A stretch of 64,000 nucleotides of DNA from Oceanibium sediminis (GTDB lineage Bacteria > Pseudomonadota > Alphaproteobacteria > Rhodobacterales > Rhodobacteraceae): the NCBI RefSeq assembly GCF_003265325.1, contig NZ_QGNX01000005.1, forward strand, positions 124,001-188,000, given 5' to 3'. Under the pieces are notes generated by a model, which was not told the origin of the DNA, searched no databases, and saw only the letters and a program-made list of their open reading frames with translations. Below, piece after piece: positions 1 to 8,932 of the stretch. Every line of letters begins with the position of its first letter. The stretch's first letter is position 1. Made by a program: the position numbers and the translations under genes.

Positions 1-1023
1 CAGTACGGTGCGATCTACATGGACCTGAATGGTGTGATCGGCGAGGAAACCCTGGCCGAGTTCCAGGAACTCGCGCTGAAGAACTCCACCGTGGACGGCC
101 GCCTCGTGCAGCTGCCCCGGCACTCGGACATCTCGAACCTCTACTACATCAAGTCGCGTTTCGAGGACGAGGACAACAAGGCCGCCTTCAAGGCGGAATA
201 CGGCTACGACCTGGCCCCGCCCGAAACCTGGGACCAGATGAAGGACATGGCGATGTTCTTCGCCGATGCGCCCAGCTTCTACGGCACGCAGTTCGTCGGC
301 AAGGACGAGGCGATCACCGGGCGGTTCTATGAAATGCTGGTGGCCAACGGCGGCCAGCTGTTCGATGAAAACTGGGAACCCACCTTCAACTCCGAAGCGG
401 GCGTCAAGTCCCTGCAATGGTTCAAGGATCTGTATGACGCGCAAGCCGTTCCGGCCGGCGCGCTGAACTACCTCTGGGATGATACGGGCCTTGGCTTTGC
501 CTCGGGCACCGTGGCGATGAACCTGGACTGGGCCGGTTGGGCCGCCTTCTTCAACGACCCCGAGAACTCCAAGATCGCCGGGGATGTCGGGCTTGTCCGC
601 GCGCCCATGGGCGACGGGGGCGTTCGCGCGGGCTGGTCGGGCAGCCACACGTTCTCCATCACCTCGACCTGTGACAACGTCGAGGCGGCGGCGTCCTTCG
701 TGACCTTCCTGACCAACCACGAAAGCCAGATGATCGAAGCCAGCACCGGCCTTCTGCCGACGCGCGCCTCGGTCTGGGACGCGGCCAAGGAAAAGTTCGC
801 CGCCGATGGCAACGACTTCCTGGTCGAGGTGTTCGACACCTACCAGCTGTCCATGTCCGAAGACGCCTTCACCCCGCCGCTGATCGCGCCCTGGATCGAG
901 GTCTCGAACGAGATCTGGCCCCGCCTCCAGGCCGCGATCCTGGGCGAGATGACGCCCCAGGAGGCCCTTGACGAGGCGGCCGAGGATGCCCGGATCGTCA
1001 TGGAAGACGCAGGCTACCTGTAA
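1..1023 (+). CDS. ABC transporter extracellular sugar-binding protein (5' truncated)
   Basis: C-terminal 340 codons of a family 1 extracellular solute-binding protein; the frame is open to base 1, so the start and signal peptide lie outside the window. The periplasmic protein would capture a sugar and deliver it to the two permeases that follow. Seen: typical late-lobe features of the family such as ETWDQM near residue 75, RFYEMLVANGGQLFDE, and a C-terminal run ending in a helix (residues about 310-340, QEALDEAAEDARIVMEDAGYL-like). It heads a cluster with permeases, an ATPase and 6-deoxy-sugar catabolic enzymes, so an L-fucose-type ligand is inferred. A hairpin with a T tract directly after the stop probably lowers transcription into the permeases, giving excess binding protein. 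Confidence 0.9.
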   Translation, partial: QYGAIYMDLNGVIGEETLAEFQELALKNSTVDGRLVQLPRHSDISNLYYIKSRFEDEDNKAAFKAEYGYDLAPPETWDQMKDMAMFFADAPSFYGTQFVGKDEAITGRFYEMLVANGGQLFDENWEPTFNSEAGVKSLQWFKDLYDAQAVPAGALNYLWDDTGLGFASGTVAMNLDWAGWAAFFNDPENSKIAGDVGLVRAPMGDGGVRAGWSGSHTFSITSTCDNVEAAASFVTFLTNHESQMIEASTGLLPTRASVWDAAKEKFAADGNDFLVEVFDTYQLSMSEDAFTPPLIAPWIEVSNEIWPRLQAAILGEMTPQEALDEAAEDARIVMEDAGYL

Positions 1024-1039
1024 GCTCTCCTCCCCGACT

Positions 1040-1070
1040 GGTGCGGGCTGTCACGGCCCGCACCTTTTTT
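1040..1070 (+). terminator. Intercistronic terminator/attenuator after the binding-protein gene
   Basis: Nine-base perfect stem GGTGCGGGC (1040-1048) and GCCCGCACC (1056-1064) with a 7-base loop, followed by six T residues. It sits 17 bases after the binding-protein stop and before the first permease. Inferred role: partial termination that sets a high ratio of binding protein to membrane components. Confidence 0.85.
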
Positions 1071-1094
1071 CCCGGCACGATCCAAAAAGGCGGC

Positions 1095-2021
1095 ATGGAA
1101 AACATGGCGAACAAACCCCCACCATTCTGGCAGCGTGAAAAGTATACGCCCTATATCCTGCTGCTACCGGCGATCCTGACGCTGGTCTTCGTGGTGCTGC
1201 TACCGCTGCTCTTCTCGCTCTACACCAGTTTCACTGGCTACCGCTTGATTCGGCCTGAAAGCCTGTATCAATGGGTGGGCTTGCGCAACTACGAGCGGAT
1301 CTTCAGCGACGGTGACTTCTGGTCCGCCTTCGGGCGCACGATCATCTTCCTCACAATCGCGCTGAACGTGGAATTCCTGCTTGGCCTTGGCATCGCTCTG
1401 CTGATCAACAAGATCACCTGGGGCCAGCGGACGCTGCGCACGATCATGATGTTCCCGATGATGTTCTCGCCGATTCTGGTCGGCTACCAGTTCAAGTTCG
1501 TGTTCAACGACAACATCGGCATCCTGAACAACGCCCTGCAATCCCTTGGCCTCAGCGACGGGGCGATCCCCTGGCTGGTGGACAAGTACCTGGCCAACTT
1601 CGCGATCATCTTCGCCGAGGTCTGGATGAGCACCTCCGTCTTCGCGATCCTGTTGCTGGCCGGCCTGTTCGCCATGCCCCGCGACCCGCTGGAGGCGGCG
1701 AAGGTCGACGGCTGCACGCCCTGGCAGGTGTTCCGTCACATCACGCTGCCCTTCCTGATGCCCTTCGTCTTCATCGCCATGACCATCCGCTCGCTCGACG
1801 TGGCGCGGGCCTATGACATCGTGGATGTGATGACCGGCGGCGGCCCGGCGGGGCGGACGGAGCTGCTTTGGACGCTGATCGCGCGCACCGGCTATGACAA
1901 CGCGCGCATGGGGCAGGCCAACGCCATGGCCTATGTCTCGATCATCCTGTCCATCGCCTTCACCTACTACTTCTTCACCAAGCTGATCGCGGCCCGCAAA
2001 TACATGGGAGGAGCGGCATGA
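1095..2021 (+). CDS. ABC sugar transporter permease (MalF-type)
   Basis: Inner-membrane permease of a carbohydrate ABC importer (CUT1 type), 308 residues, about six membrane segments beginning with ILLLPAILTLVFVVLLPLL. The EAA loop that contacts the ATPase is visible as DPLEAAKVDGCTPWQVFRHITLP (about residues 195-217). The ATG at 1095 is chosen because AAAGGCGGC lies just upstream; the earlier in-frame GTG at 1041 falls inside the terminator stem. The stop overlaps the start of the next permease. Confidence 0.9.
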   Translation: MENMANKPPPFWQREKYTPYILLLPAILTLVFVVLLPLLFSLYTSFTGYRLIRPESLYQWVGLRNYERIFSDGDFWSAFGRTIIFLTIALNVEFLLGLGIALLINKITWGQRTLRTIMMFPMMFSPILVGYQFKFVFNDNIGILNNALQSLGLSDGAIPWLVDKYLANFAIIFAEVWMSTSVFAILLLAGLFAMPRDPLEAAKVDGCTPWQVFRHITLPFLMPFVFIAMTIRSLDVARAYDIVDVMTGGGPAGRTELLWTLIARTGYDNARMGQANAMAYVSIILSIAFTYYFFTKLIAARKYMGGAA

Positions 2022-2878
2022 TGAATGGTGCCCTCAAGAAACGCCTCGGGGCCATCGGACTGTGGGTGCTGACCTTCATCCTGATGGTCGTCATGTGCGT
2101 GCCCGGCCTCTGGGTGGTGCTGACCGCCTTCCGCCCGAACGGCGAAGTGCTGGCAAAACCCCCGGTCTGGATTCCCGAAAACCCCAGCCTGCTGAACTTC
2201 GCTAAGATCTTCGGCGTCGGCGTGGACCAGGTGGCGATCCCGGTTCCGGCCTATTTCATGAACTCGCTGATCATCGCGCTGACCTCCACCGCGGTCGCGC
2301 TGCTGATCGGCATGTCGGGGGGCTACGCCTTCGCGCGCTACCGCTTCAAATTCAAGAATGGCATGTTCCTTGGCCTGATGCTGTCGCGCACCGTGCCGGG
2401 CATCGCCCTGTCGCTGCCCGTCTTCATGATCTGGAGCCGCATCGGCCTGATCGACGCCAAGCTCGGGCTGATCATCGTCTATGTCGCGCTGAACGTGCCC
2501 TTCACCATCTGGCTGATCGACGGTTTCTTCCGCCAGATCCCCAAGGAAATGTCCGAGGCCGCCCAGGTCGATGGCTGCACCCGCTGGCAGGCGTTCTGGA
2601 AGATCGAGTTTCCGCTGGCCAAGTCCGGCATCGCAAGTGCAGGCATCTTCGCCTTCCTGACCAGCTGGAACGAATACGCGCTGGCGTCGAACCTGACACG
2701 CTCGACCGACAGCAAGACCTTGCCCGTGGGGCTCATGGATTTCACCGCGCAGTTCACCATCGACTGGGCGGGCATGTCCGCCATGGCGGTGATCATCATC
2801 ATCCCGGCGCTGATCCTGACCTTCCTCGTGCAGAAACATCTTATCGCCGGCCTGACCTTCGGCGGCGTCAAAGGATAA
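2018..2878 (+). CDS. ABC sugar transporter permease (MalG-type)
   Basis: Second inner-membrane permease of the CUT1 importer, 286 residues, with the EAA motif EMSEAAQVDGCTRWQAFWKI (about residues 178-197) that docks the ATPase. Overlaps the previous gene by 4 bases (ATGA), so the two are probably translationally coupled; a second ATG three bases later is also possible. The ATPase gene starts 3 bases after the stop. Confidence 0.92.
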   Translation: MMNGALKKRLGAIGLWVLTFILMVVMCVPGLWVVLTAFRPNGEVLAKPPVWIPENPSLLNFAKIFGVGVDQVAIPVPAYFMNSLIIALTSTAVALLIGMSGGYAFARYRFKFKNGMFLGLMLSRTVPGIALSLPVFMIWSRIGLIDAKLGLIIVYVALNVPFTIWLIDGFFRQIPKEMSEAAQVDGCTRWQAFWKIEFPLAKSGIASAGIFAFLTSWNEYALASNLTRSTDSKTLPVGLMDFTAQFTIDWAGMSAMAVIIIIPALILTFLVQKHLIAGLTFGGVKG

Positions 2879-2881
2879 CCC

Positions 2882-3976
2882 ATGGCAGAAATCACTCTCA
2901 AAGACGTCGTCAAGCGATATGGCAAGGTCGAGGTCGTGCACGGCATCAACCTGGATATCGCGCACAACGAATTCGTCGTGCTGGTCGGCCCTTCGGGCTG
3001 CGGCAAGTCCACAACCCTGCGCATGATCGCCGGGCTGGAGGATATCTCGGACGGGACCATCTCCATCGGGCCGGAGGTGGTGAACGACCTGCCGCCGCGC
3101 AAGCGCAACATCTCGATGGTGTTCCAGAACTACGCGCTCTACCCGCACATGTCGGTACGCGAGAACCTGGGCTTCGGGCTGAAGATCGCCAAGCAGGACG
3201 CGGCCACGATCAAGCGGCGCGTTGATGAAGCTGCGGATATCCTGGGCCTCGACGCGCTGATGGACCGGACACCGGCGGAACTTTCGGGCGGCCAGCGCCA
3301 GCGCGTCGCCATGGGCCGCGCCATCGTGCGCCACCCCGAAGCGTTCCTGTTCGACGAGCCGCTGTCAAACCTCGACGCGAAACTGCGCGTGCAGATGAGG
3401 ACCGAGATCAAGAAGCTGCACCAGAAGGTCAAGACGACCGTGGTCTACGTCACCCACGACCAGGTCGAGGCGATGACGCTTGCCGACCGCATCGTGGTGA
3501 TGAAGGACGGCCATATCGAACAGGTCGGCACCCCGATGGACGTGTTCAACCATCCGGTGAACACGTTTGTCGCCAGCTTCATCGGCTCGCCCCCCATGAA
3601 CCTGCTGCCCGCCACGGTTCAGAACGGCACGGTCGTCTTCAGCGACGGCAAGTCCGTGCCCGTGCCCGCCCGCCTGAAGGACCGTGTCCGCGAGGGGCAG
3701 GAGGTCATCTTCGGCCTGCGCCCCGATGACCTGACCCCCGTGGGCCACGGCATCGCCGAAGCCGGGGACAGCGCGCGCGTCGCGCTCGACATCATCCTCT
3801 CTGAACCGCTGGGGACCGAGACAATCCTCTACACCACGATCGCCGGGCAGGAAGCCCAGGGCAAGATGTTCGGCCCGCGCAACGTCTTGCCGGGCGAGAC
3901 GCTGGAATTCGACCTGGCCATGGACAAGGCCCATATCTTCGACGCCGAAAGCGGCAAAACGGTGAGGCTCGACTGA
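2882..3976 (+). CDS. ABC sugar transporter ATPase (MalK/UgpC/MsmK family)
   Basis: Cytoplasmic ATPase that powers the importer, 364 residues. Walker A GPSGCGKST (about 37-45), Q loop in MVFQNYALYPHMSV, signature LSGGQRQRVAMGRA (about 135-148), Walker B FLFDEPLSNLDAKLR, and the H-loop VTHDQVEAMT are all intact. The region after residue 235 is the regulatory OB/TOBE-type domain of the MalK family. The stop overlaps the start of the dehydratase gene (TGATGG), linking transport to catabolism in one operon. Confidence 0.95.
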   Translation: MAEITLKDVVKRYGKVEVVHGINLDIAHNEFVVLVGPSGCGKSTTLRMIAGLEDISDGTISIGPEVVNDLPPRKRNISMVFQNYALYPHMSVRENLGFGLKIAKQDAATIKRRVDEAADILGLDALMDRTPAELSGGQRQRVAMGRAIVRHPEAFLFDEPLSNLDAKLRVQMRTEIKKLHQKVKTTVVYVTHDQVEAMTLADRIVVMKDGHIEQVGTPMDVFNHPVNTFVASFIGSPPMNLLPATVQNGTVVFSDGKSVPVPARLKDRVREGQEVIFGLRPDDLTPVGHGIAEAGDSARVALDIILSEPLGTETILYTTIAGQEAQGKMFGPRNVLPGETLEFDLAMDKAHIFDAESGKTVRLD

Positions 3977-5088
3977 TGGCAAAGATCACCAAGGCGGAAA
4001 TCCTGATGGTGGACCTTGTTCCAAAGGTCACCCGGACAGATGCGATCCAGTCCTTCGTCAGCCAGGAAACGCCGATCCTGCGGCTTACCGATGCGGACGG
4101 CACCGTGGGCACCGGCTACAGCTATACCATCGGCGCGGGCGGCCCGGCGGTCGTCAGCCTGCTGCGCGAAACCCTGCTGCCCCAGCTGATCGGCCGCGAC
4201 GCGGAGGAGATCGAGGGCATCTGGCGGGACCTGCTGATGTCCACCCACGCCACCGCCGTCGGGGCGATCACCTCGCTTGCGCTGGCCACCATCGACACCG
4301 CGCTCTGGGATCTGCGCTGCCTGCGCGCCGCGCAACCGCTCTGGCGCATGGCGGGCGGGGCGAAATCCAGTGTCGGCGTCTACTCGACCGAAGGCGGCTG
4401 GCTGCATATCGAGACCACCGACCTTGTGGCCGACGCACTGGCGATGCAGGAAAAGGGGTTTGCAGGCTCCAAGATCAAGATCGGCAAGCCCTCGATGGCC
4501 GCCGATCGTGCCCGCCTGAAAGCAGTGCGCGAGGCTGTCGGCCCGGATTACCACATCCTCGTCGACGCCAACCAGTCCTTCACCCTGTCCGAAGCGCGCC
4601 GCCGCGCGGACATGCTGGCGGAATTCGACATCGGCTGGTTCGAGGAACCGATGCCCGCCGACGACGTGGGCGCGCACGCGCAGCTCACTGCCGCCTCGCC
4701 GGTGCCGATTGCCGTGGGCGAAAGCATGTATTCGCTCAGCCAGTTCAAGGACTACCTGGCCATGAATGCCTGTACCATCGTGCAAGCCGACGTGGCCCGC
4801 ATTGGCGGCATCACCCCCTGGCTGAAGGTCGCCCACATGGCCGAGGCGTTCAACGTTTCGATCTGCCCCCATTTCCTGATGGAACTGCACGTCAGCCTGA
4901 CCTGCGCGGTCCCGAACGCGCCGCTGCTGGAATACATCCCCCAGTTGGACGAGATCATCACTTCGCGGGTCGATATCCGGGATGGCCGCGCACAGGCGCC
5001 GACCGCCGCCGGCCTTGGCATCGCCTGGGACTGGGACGCGATCGGTGCGCGCGCCATCCCCGGCCTCAGCGCAACACTGGAGGGTTAA
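3976..5088 (+). CDS. Mandelate racemase/muconate lactonizing family dehydratase, probable L-fuconate-type sugar acid dehydratase
   Basis: Enolase-superfamily enzyme of 370 residues. Visible catalytic set: K166-x-K168 (SKIKIG), metal ligands D197 (VDANQS), E223 (FEEP) and E249 (GES), and a D272/H299 pair (ADVARIGG, CPHF), as in acid-sugar dehydratases. With the neighbouring mutarotase, SDR, FAH hydrolase and lactonase, the likely reaction is dehydration of L-fuconate (or L-rhamnonate) to the 2-keto-3-deoxy acid. It is shorter than the well-studied FucD proteins (about 440 residues), so it may be an analogous subgroup; exact substrate is inferred. Lies 1 base into the ATPase gene. Confidence 0.82.
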   Translation: MAKITKAEILMVDLVPKVTRTDAIQSFVSQETPILRLTDADGTVGTGYSYTIGAGGPAVVSLLRETLLPQLIGRDAEEIEGIWRDLLMSTHATAVGAITSLALATIDTALWDLRCLRAAQPLWRMAGGAKSSVGVYSTEGGWLHIETTDLVADALAMQEKGFAGSKIKIGKPSMAADRARLKAVREAVGPDYHILVDANQSFTLSEARRRADMLAEFDIGWFEEPMPADDVGAHAQLTAASPVPIAVGESMYSLSQFKDYLAMNACTIVQADVARIGGITPWLKVAHMAEAFNVSICPHFLMELHVSLTCAVPNAPLLEYIPQLDEIITSRVDIRDGRAQAPTAAGLGIAWDWDAIGARAIPGLSATLEG

Positions 5089-5091
5089 GGC

Positions 5092-5421
5092 ATGGAACGC
5101 ATGGGCATGGTCATCGGGATCGATCCCGAAAAGATCCCCGAGTACAAGCGCCTCCACGCCGAGGTCTGGCCGGAAATCCTGGAACAGATCTCGGCCTGCA
5201 ACATCCGCAACTACTCCATCTTCCTGCGAGAGCCGGAAAACCTGCTGTTCGGCTACTGGGAATACCACGGCGAGGATTTCGCCGCCGACGCCGCGAAAAT
5301 GGCCGCCGACCCGATGACCCAGGAATGGTGGGACATCTGCATGCCGATCCAAAAGCCGCTCGAAAGCCGTGCGGAAGGCGAGTGGTGGGCGATGATGGAA
5401 GAAGTCTTCCACCACGACTGA
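5092..5421 (+). CDS. L-rhamnose/L-fucose mutarotase (RhaM family)
   Basis: Small 109-residue protein of the RhaM family (COG3254-like), which interconverts alpha and beta anomers of 6-deoxy-L-sugars in the cytoplasm. Family signatures: EYKRLHAEVWPEI with the conserved His (H21), NYSIFL, NLLFGYWEY and the paired tryptophans QEWWD. It starts 3 bases after the dehydratase stop. Its presence is the best sequence clue that the cluster handles L-fucose or L-rhamnose rather than another sugar. Confidence 0.85.
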   Translation: MERMGMVIGIDPEKIPEYKRLHAEVWPEILEQISACNIRNYSIFLREPENLLFGYWEYHGEDFAADAAKMAADPMTQEWWDICMPIQKPLESRAEGEWWAMMEEVFHHD

Positions 5422-5489
5422 CCCCGGCCTCGCGGCCCCGATAACGACCACCCGGCCGATCCCACGGCCGAAACGACATAGGACGACCA

Positions 5490-6227
5490 ATGAACCGACT
5501 TTCTGGAAAAACCTGCCTCGTGACCGCCGCCGGGCAGGGCATCGGGCGCGCCTCGGCCCTCGCCATGCAGGCCGAGGGCGCGACCGTCTACGCCACGGAC
5601 GTGAACGACGCCGCTCTGGCCGAACTGGCGGGGCAGGGGCTGAAGACCCTGAAGCTGGACGTGACCGACCCCGCCTCCATCGCCGCCGCGCTGGAGGCGA
5701 CGGGCGGCGTGGACGTGCTGTTCAACTGCGCGGGCTTCGTCGCCAACGGCACGATCCTCGACTGTGACGAGGATCAGTGGGCCTTCTCCAACGAACTCAA
5801 CGTCACCGCGATGTACCGCATGAACCGCGCGTTCCTGCCCGCCATGATCGAACGGGGCAATGGTTCCATCATCAACATGGCCTCCGTCGCGTCCTCCGTG
5901 ATCGCGGCCCCGAACCGCTTCGTCTATGGCACCACCAAGGCCGCCGTCATCGGCATGACGAAAGCCATCGCGGCGGACTTCATCACCAAGGGCGTGCGCT
6001 GCAACGCGATCTGCCCGGGCACAGTCGAAAGCCCCTCGCTGGAGCAGCGCCTCCACGATACCGGCGACTTCGAGGCCGCCCGCGCCGCCTTCATCGCGCG
6101 CCAGCCCATCGGGCGCATCGGCAAACCCGAGGAAATCGCCGCGCTCGTCGTGCACCTTGCATCCGACGAAAGCGCCTATACCACCGGCCAGGCCCATATC
6201 ATCGATGGCGGCTGGGCAAACACCTGA
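5490..6227 (+). CDS. SDR oxidoreductase, probable 2-keto-3-deoxy-L-fuconate dehydrogenase
   Basis: Classical short-chain dehydrogenase, 245 residues. The cofactor motif is the variant TAAGQGIGRA near the N-terminus, with an Asp after beta2 (ATDVNDA) that favours NAD. Active-site Ser in NMASVASSV and Tyr-Lys in YGTTKAAV are present. In the non-phosphorylative L-fucose route this enzyme oxidises 2-keto-3-deoxy-L-fuconate to the 2,4-diketo acid, the substrate of the FAH-family protein encoded next. Separated from the mutarotase by 68 bases and from the hydrolase by 12. Confidence 0.85.
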   Translation: MNRLSGKTCLVTAAGQGIGRASALAMQAEGATVYATDVNDAALAELAGQGLKTLKLDVTDPASIAAALEATGGVDVLFNCAGFVANGTILDCDEDQWAFSNELNVTAMYRMNRAFLPAMIERGNGSIINMASVASSVIAAPNRFVYGTTKAAVIGMTKAIAADFITKGVRCNAICPGTVESPSLEQRLHDTGDFEAARAAFIARQPIGRIGKPEEIAALVVHLASDESAYTTGQAHIIDGGWANT

Positions 6228-6239
6228 GGAAAGACTGAC

Positions 6240-7088
6240 ATGAAACTGCTTCGATTTGGCCCCGAAGGGGCGGAAAAACCCGGTATCCTGGATGCAGAGG
6301 GCACGATCCGTGACCTCTCCGGCGTGGTGCCCGACATCTCCGGCGCGACCCTGTCCGACGAAGGCCTCGCCCAGATCGCCGCGACGGACCTGTCCACGCT
6401 GCCCGCCGTGCCCGCAGACACCCGCCTCGGCCCCTGCGTGGCCGGGACCGGCAAGTTCATCTGCATCGGCCTGAACTACGCCGATCACGCCGCCGAAAGC
6501 GGCATGGACGTCCCCGCCGAGCCTGTGATGTTCATGAAGGCCACCAGCGCGATCTGCGGGCCGAACGACCCGATCATCATCCCCCGCGACTCCGAAAAGA
6601 CCGACTGGGAAGTCGAGCTTGCGGTCATCATCGGCAAGCGCGCCAAGTACGTGGATGAAGCCGACGCCATGGACTACGTCGCAGGTTACGCCGTGACCAA
6701 CGACGTGTCCGAACGCACCTTCCAGATCGAGCGTGGCGGCCAGTGGACCAAGGGCAAAAGCTGCGACAACTACGGCCAGATCGGCCCCTGGCTGGTCACG
6801 CGGGACGAAGTCGCCGACCCCCAGGACCTGAAGATGTGGCTGACCGTGAACGGCCAGACCATGCAGGACGGCTCCACCGACACGATGGTCTACCGCGTGG
6901 CGCACCTGGTAAGCTACCTCAGCCGCTTCATGTCGTTGCAGCCGGGCGACGTGATCTCCACCGGGACGCCCCCGGGGGTTGGCATGGGCCAAAAGCCGCC
7001 GCGCTACCTGCGTCCGGGCGACGTGGTGGAACTGGGGATCGAAGGGCTCGGCCAGCAGAAGCAATCCGTCATCGCCGATCCTGAATAA
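6240..7088 (+). CDS. Fumarylacetoacetate hydrolase family protein, probable 2,4-diketo-3-deoxy-L-fuconate hydrolase
   Basis: FAH-superfamily enzyme of 282 residues. Seen: CIGLNYADHAAESG, FMKATSAI, the acidic metal-binding stretch DWEVELAVIIGKRA and GYAVTNDVSERTFQ, and the C-terminal ISTGTPPGVGMG. In fucose and rhamnose clusters such proteins cleave the 2,4-diketo-3-deoxy acid to pyruvate and lactate. Commonly mislabelled ureidoglycolate lyase; the neighbours argue for the sugar acid role. RBS-like GAGGAAAGAC lies just before the ATG. Confidence 0.85.
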   Translation: MKLLRFGPEGAEKPGILDAEGTIRDLSGVVPDISGATLSDEGLAQIAATDLSTLPAVPADTRLGPCVAGTGKFICIGLNYADHAAESGMDVPAEPVMFMKATSAICGPNDPIIIPRDSEKTDWEVELAVIIGKRAKYVDEADAMDYVAGYAVTNDVSERTFQIERGGQWTKGKSCDNYGQIGPWLVTRDEVADPQDLKMWLTVNGQTMQDGSTDTMVYRVAHLVSYLSRFMSLQPGDVISTGTPPGVGMGQKPPRYLRPGDVVELGIEGLGQQKQSVIADPE

Positions 7089-7097
7089 GGGGGACCC

Positions 7098-7955
7098 ATG
7101 GTCAAACTGATCGACACGCACCAGCACCTGATCTACCCGGAGGCCGCCGGCTATGCCTGGACCGACGGGATCGAGACGCTGGCCCATAAGCCGTTTCCCC
7201 TGGAACGCTACGCCGAGCTTTCGGCGGGCGGGGGCATCGCGGGCACGCTGTTCATGGAAACCGGCGTCGATGACGCCGACTACCAAGCCGAAGCGCGCTT
7301 CGTCGCTGACCTCGCCAAGGGCGCGGGCAGCGGCATCCTCGGGCTCATCGCCTCCTGTCGTCCGGAAACGGACGACGGGTTCGACGCCTGGCTCGAGGAA
7401 TGCGAGGGGCTGGGCGTTGTCGGTTATCGCCGCATCCTGCACGTGATGCCGGATGAGCTGTCCACCGGCGCGACGTTCCGCAAGAACCTGCGCAAGCTGG
7501 GGGATCGCGGCAAGCCGTTTGACCTGTGCATGCTGCCCAGGCAACTGCCCCTGGGGCTGGAGCTGGCGCAGCACTGCGACAACACCACCATCATCCTGGA
7601 TCACTGCGGCGTGCCCGACATCGCCGGCAGTGAGACGGAGGAGTGGCGCAAGGGTGTCGCCGCGCTGGCGGCGCTGCCCAACACCTACTGCAAGCTCTCG
7701 GGCCTTCTGGCCTATTGCGCGCCGGGCCAAGCCACCCAGCAGGCGATCCAGCCCTACGTGGACCACGTGCTGGAGGTCTTCGGCCCCACGCGCATGGTCT
7801 GGGGTAGCGACTGGCCGGTGGTCGAACTGGCCAACGGCCTGCCCGACTGGCTGGCGGTGACGCACGCCCTGCTCGGCGCGCTGTCGGAAGACGAGGCGGC
7901 GGCCATCGGCCACGGAACGGCGACCCGGCTCTACGGTCTGGAGGGGCAGGCGTAA
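7098..7955 (+). CDS. Amidohydrolase family protein, probable L-fucono-1,5-lactonase
   Basis: TIM-barrel amidohydrolase of 285 residues (COG3618-like). Metal-binding HxH is seen as DTHQHLIYP at the N-terminus, the later His in LDHCGVPD, and Asp in WGSDWPV near residue 235. Members in deoxysugar clusters open the aldonolactone formed by the sugar dehydrogenase. No L-fucose dehydrogenase gene is present inside the window; it may lie upstream or elsewhere. Last gene of the cluster, preceded by AAGGGGGACCC. Confidence 0.82.
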   Translation: MVKLIDTHQHLIYPEAAGYAWTDGIETLAHKPFPLERYAELSAGGGIAGTLFMETGVDDADYQAEARFVADLAKGAGSGILGLIASCRPETDDGFDAWLEECEGLGVVGYRRILHVMPDELSTGATFRKNLRKLGDRGKPFDLCMLPRQLPLGLELAQHCDNTTIILDHCGVPDIAGSETEEWRKGVAALAALPNTYCKLSGLLAYCAPGQATQQAIQPYVDHVLEVFGPTRMVWGSDWPVVELANGLPDWLAVTHALLGALSEDEAAAIGHGTATRLYGLEGQA

Positions 7956-7994
7956 CCAGCGCGGCCTTTGGGCTGAGGCCGGTCCTTTGAAAAT

Positions 7995-8017
7995 GCCCAG
8001 GCCGGTTCTGGCCTGGC
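7995..8017 (-). terminator. Hairpin between convergent lactonase and DedA genes
   Basis: Seven-base perfect stem CCAGGCC (7997-8003) and GGCCTGG (8010-8016). Read on the - strand it is followed by GGGCATTTTC, so it fits a weak terminator for the DedA gene; on the + strand it lies 41 bases after the lactonase stop without a T tract. Confidence 0.5.
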
Positions 8018-8089
8018 TGCGGGGGGCATGAGGCCTGCGCAGAAGCGGCGCCTGGGGCAGTCATGCGGACAGCGCCGGTCCGATCGGGG

Positions 8090-8653
8090 TCACCTTCCCC
8101 TGCGCTTCGAGTAGATCCGAAAAACTACGAAAACAGAGACCAAGCTGGCCACAGCAGCGGCCAGTTTCCATTCGATCTGTTTTGCCTCCCCAAGAATGGC
8201 CTCCATCGCGCTACCGAACGTGTAGCCAAGACCCAGGATAACGCTGGTCCAGACCATTGCGGCCAACAGGTTCAAGATGATGAACAGCAAAGTCGGAATG
8301 CGACTTAACCCGCAAGCCACCGCGCCGGCGATCCTGATGCCATAGAAGAAGCGGAACGATAAGACGAAAGTCTTCGGGTGACGCTCAAGTCTTCCCAGTG
8401 TTCGCTGCAACCCTGGCTTGGCGACAAGGCGCTTTACGACTTCAAGTTCCGATCCATAACGGCCGAGAAGAAACCAGATCTGGTCACCGATAGCAGCGGC
8501 ACATGTCGCAACGATAAAGACTGACGATATGGGCAAGAGCCCGTGGTGCGCCGCAACTGCGGCGAGGATGAGGATCGTTTCTCCTTCCAGCAGGCCGCCG
8601 ACGAAAACCGCCAGCAGCCAGTAGTTTGCGATCAGGATTTCGGTTCCGGACAT
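8090..8653 (-). CDS. DedA family membrane protein
   Basis: Inner-membrane protein of 187 residues of the DedA/SNARE-associated family, proposed to act in polyprenyl- or phospholipid flipping and envelope homeostasis. Seen: GLLEGETILILAA near the N-terminus (the conserved E of the first re-entrant region), GDQIWFLLGRYG, and the FRFFYGIRIAGAVACGLSRI motif with the conserved Arg and Gly. About four to five hydrophobic segments. The local base composition is visibly more AT-rich than its neighbours, hinting at separate origin. Confidence 0.85.
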   Translation of the reverse strand: MSGTEILIANYWLLAVFVGGLLEGETILILAAVAAHHGLLPISSVFIVATCAAAIGDQIWFLLGRYGSELEVVKRLVAKPGLQRTLGRLERHPKTFVLSFRFFYGIRIAGAVACGLSRIPTLLFIILNLLAAMVWTSVILGLGYTFGSAMEAILGEAKQIEWKLAAAVASLVSVFVVFRIYSKRRGR

Positions 8654-8932
8654 GAACTTCCCCGGCAGACTTTCAGTAATTCGGGGAATGCCTTCTGACC
8701 GTCTGCTTGCTTTGTCTATTCGGTATCATGCGCAGGAGACAACCTTGCTCCGCTCGTCTGAGGTCGAAAAGCACCCGCTTCGGGTGCCCACAGGACTGCG
8801 AGGTTTCCATGACGCAAGCCACCTGCACGGAGTTTGCAGATAGGGGGTGTGGGCTTTAGCGGCCGCCAACTGGGCCCGGTCCGGCGTGACATCGCCCGTA
8901 GCGCGCGGGCCCAAGGCAGGACGCGGCGCGCC

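Noticed and set aside
5253-7913. An 886-codon - strand frame across the fucose-type genes
   Set aside because: Shadow of the SDR, FAH and amidohydrolase genes, no family motifs.
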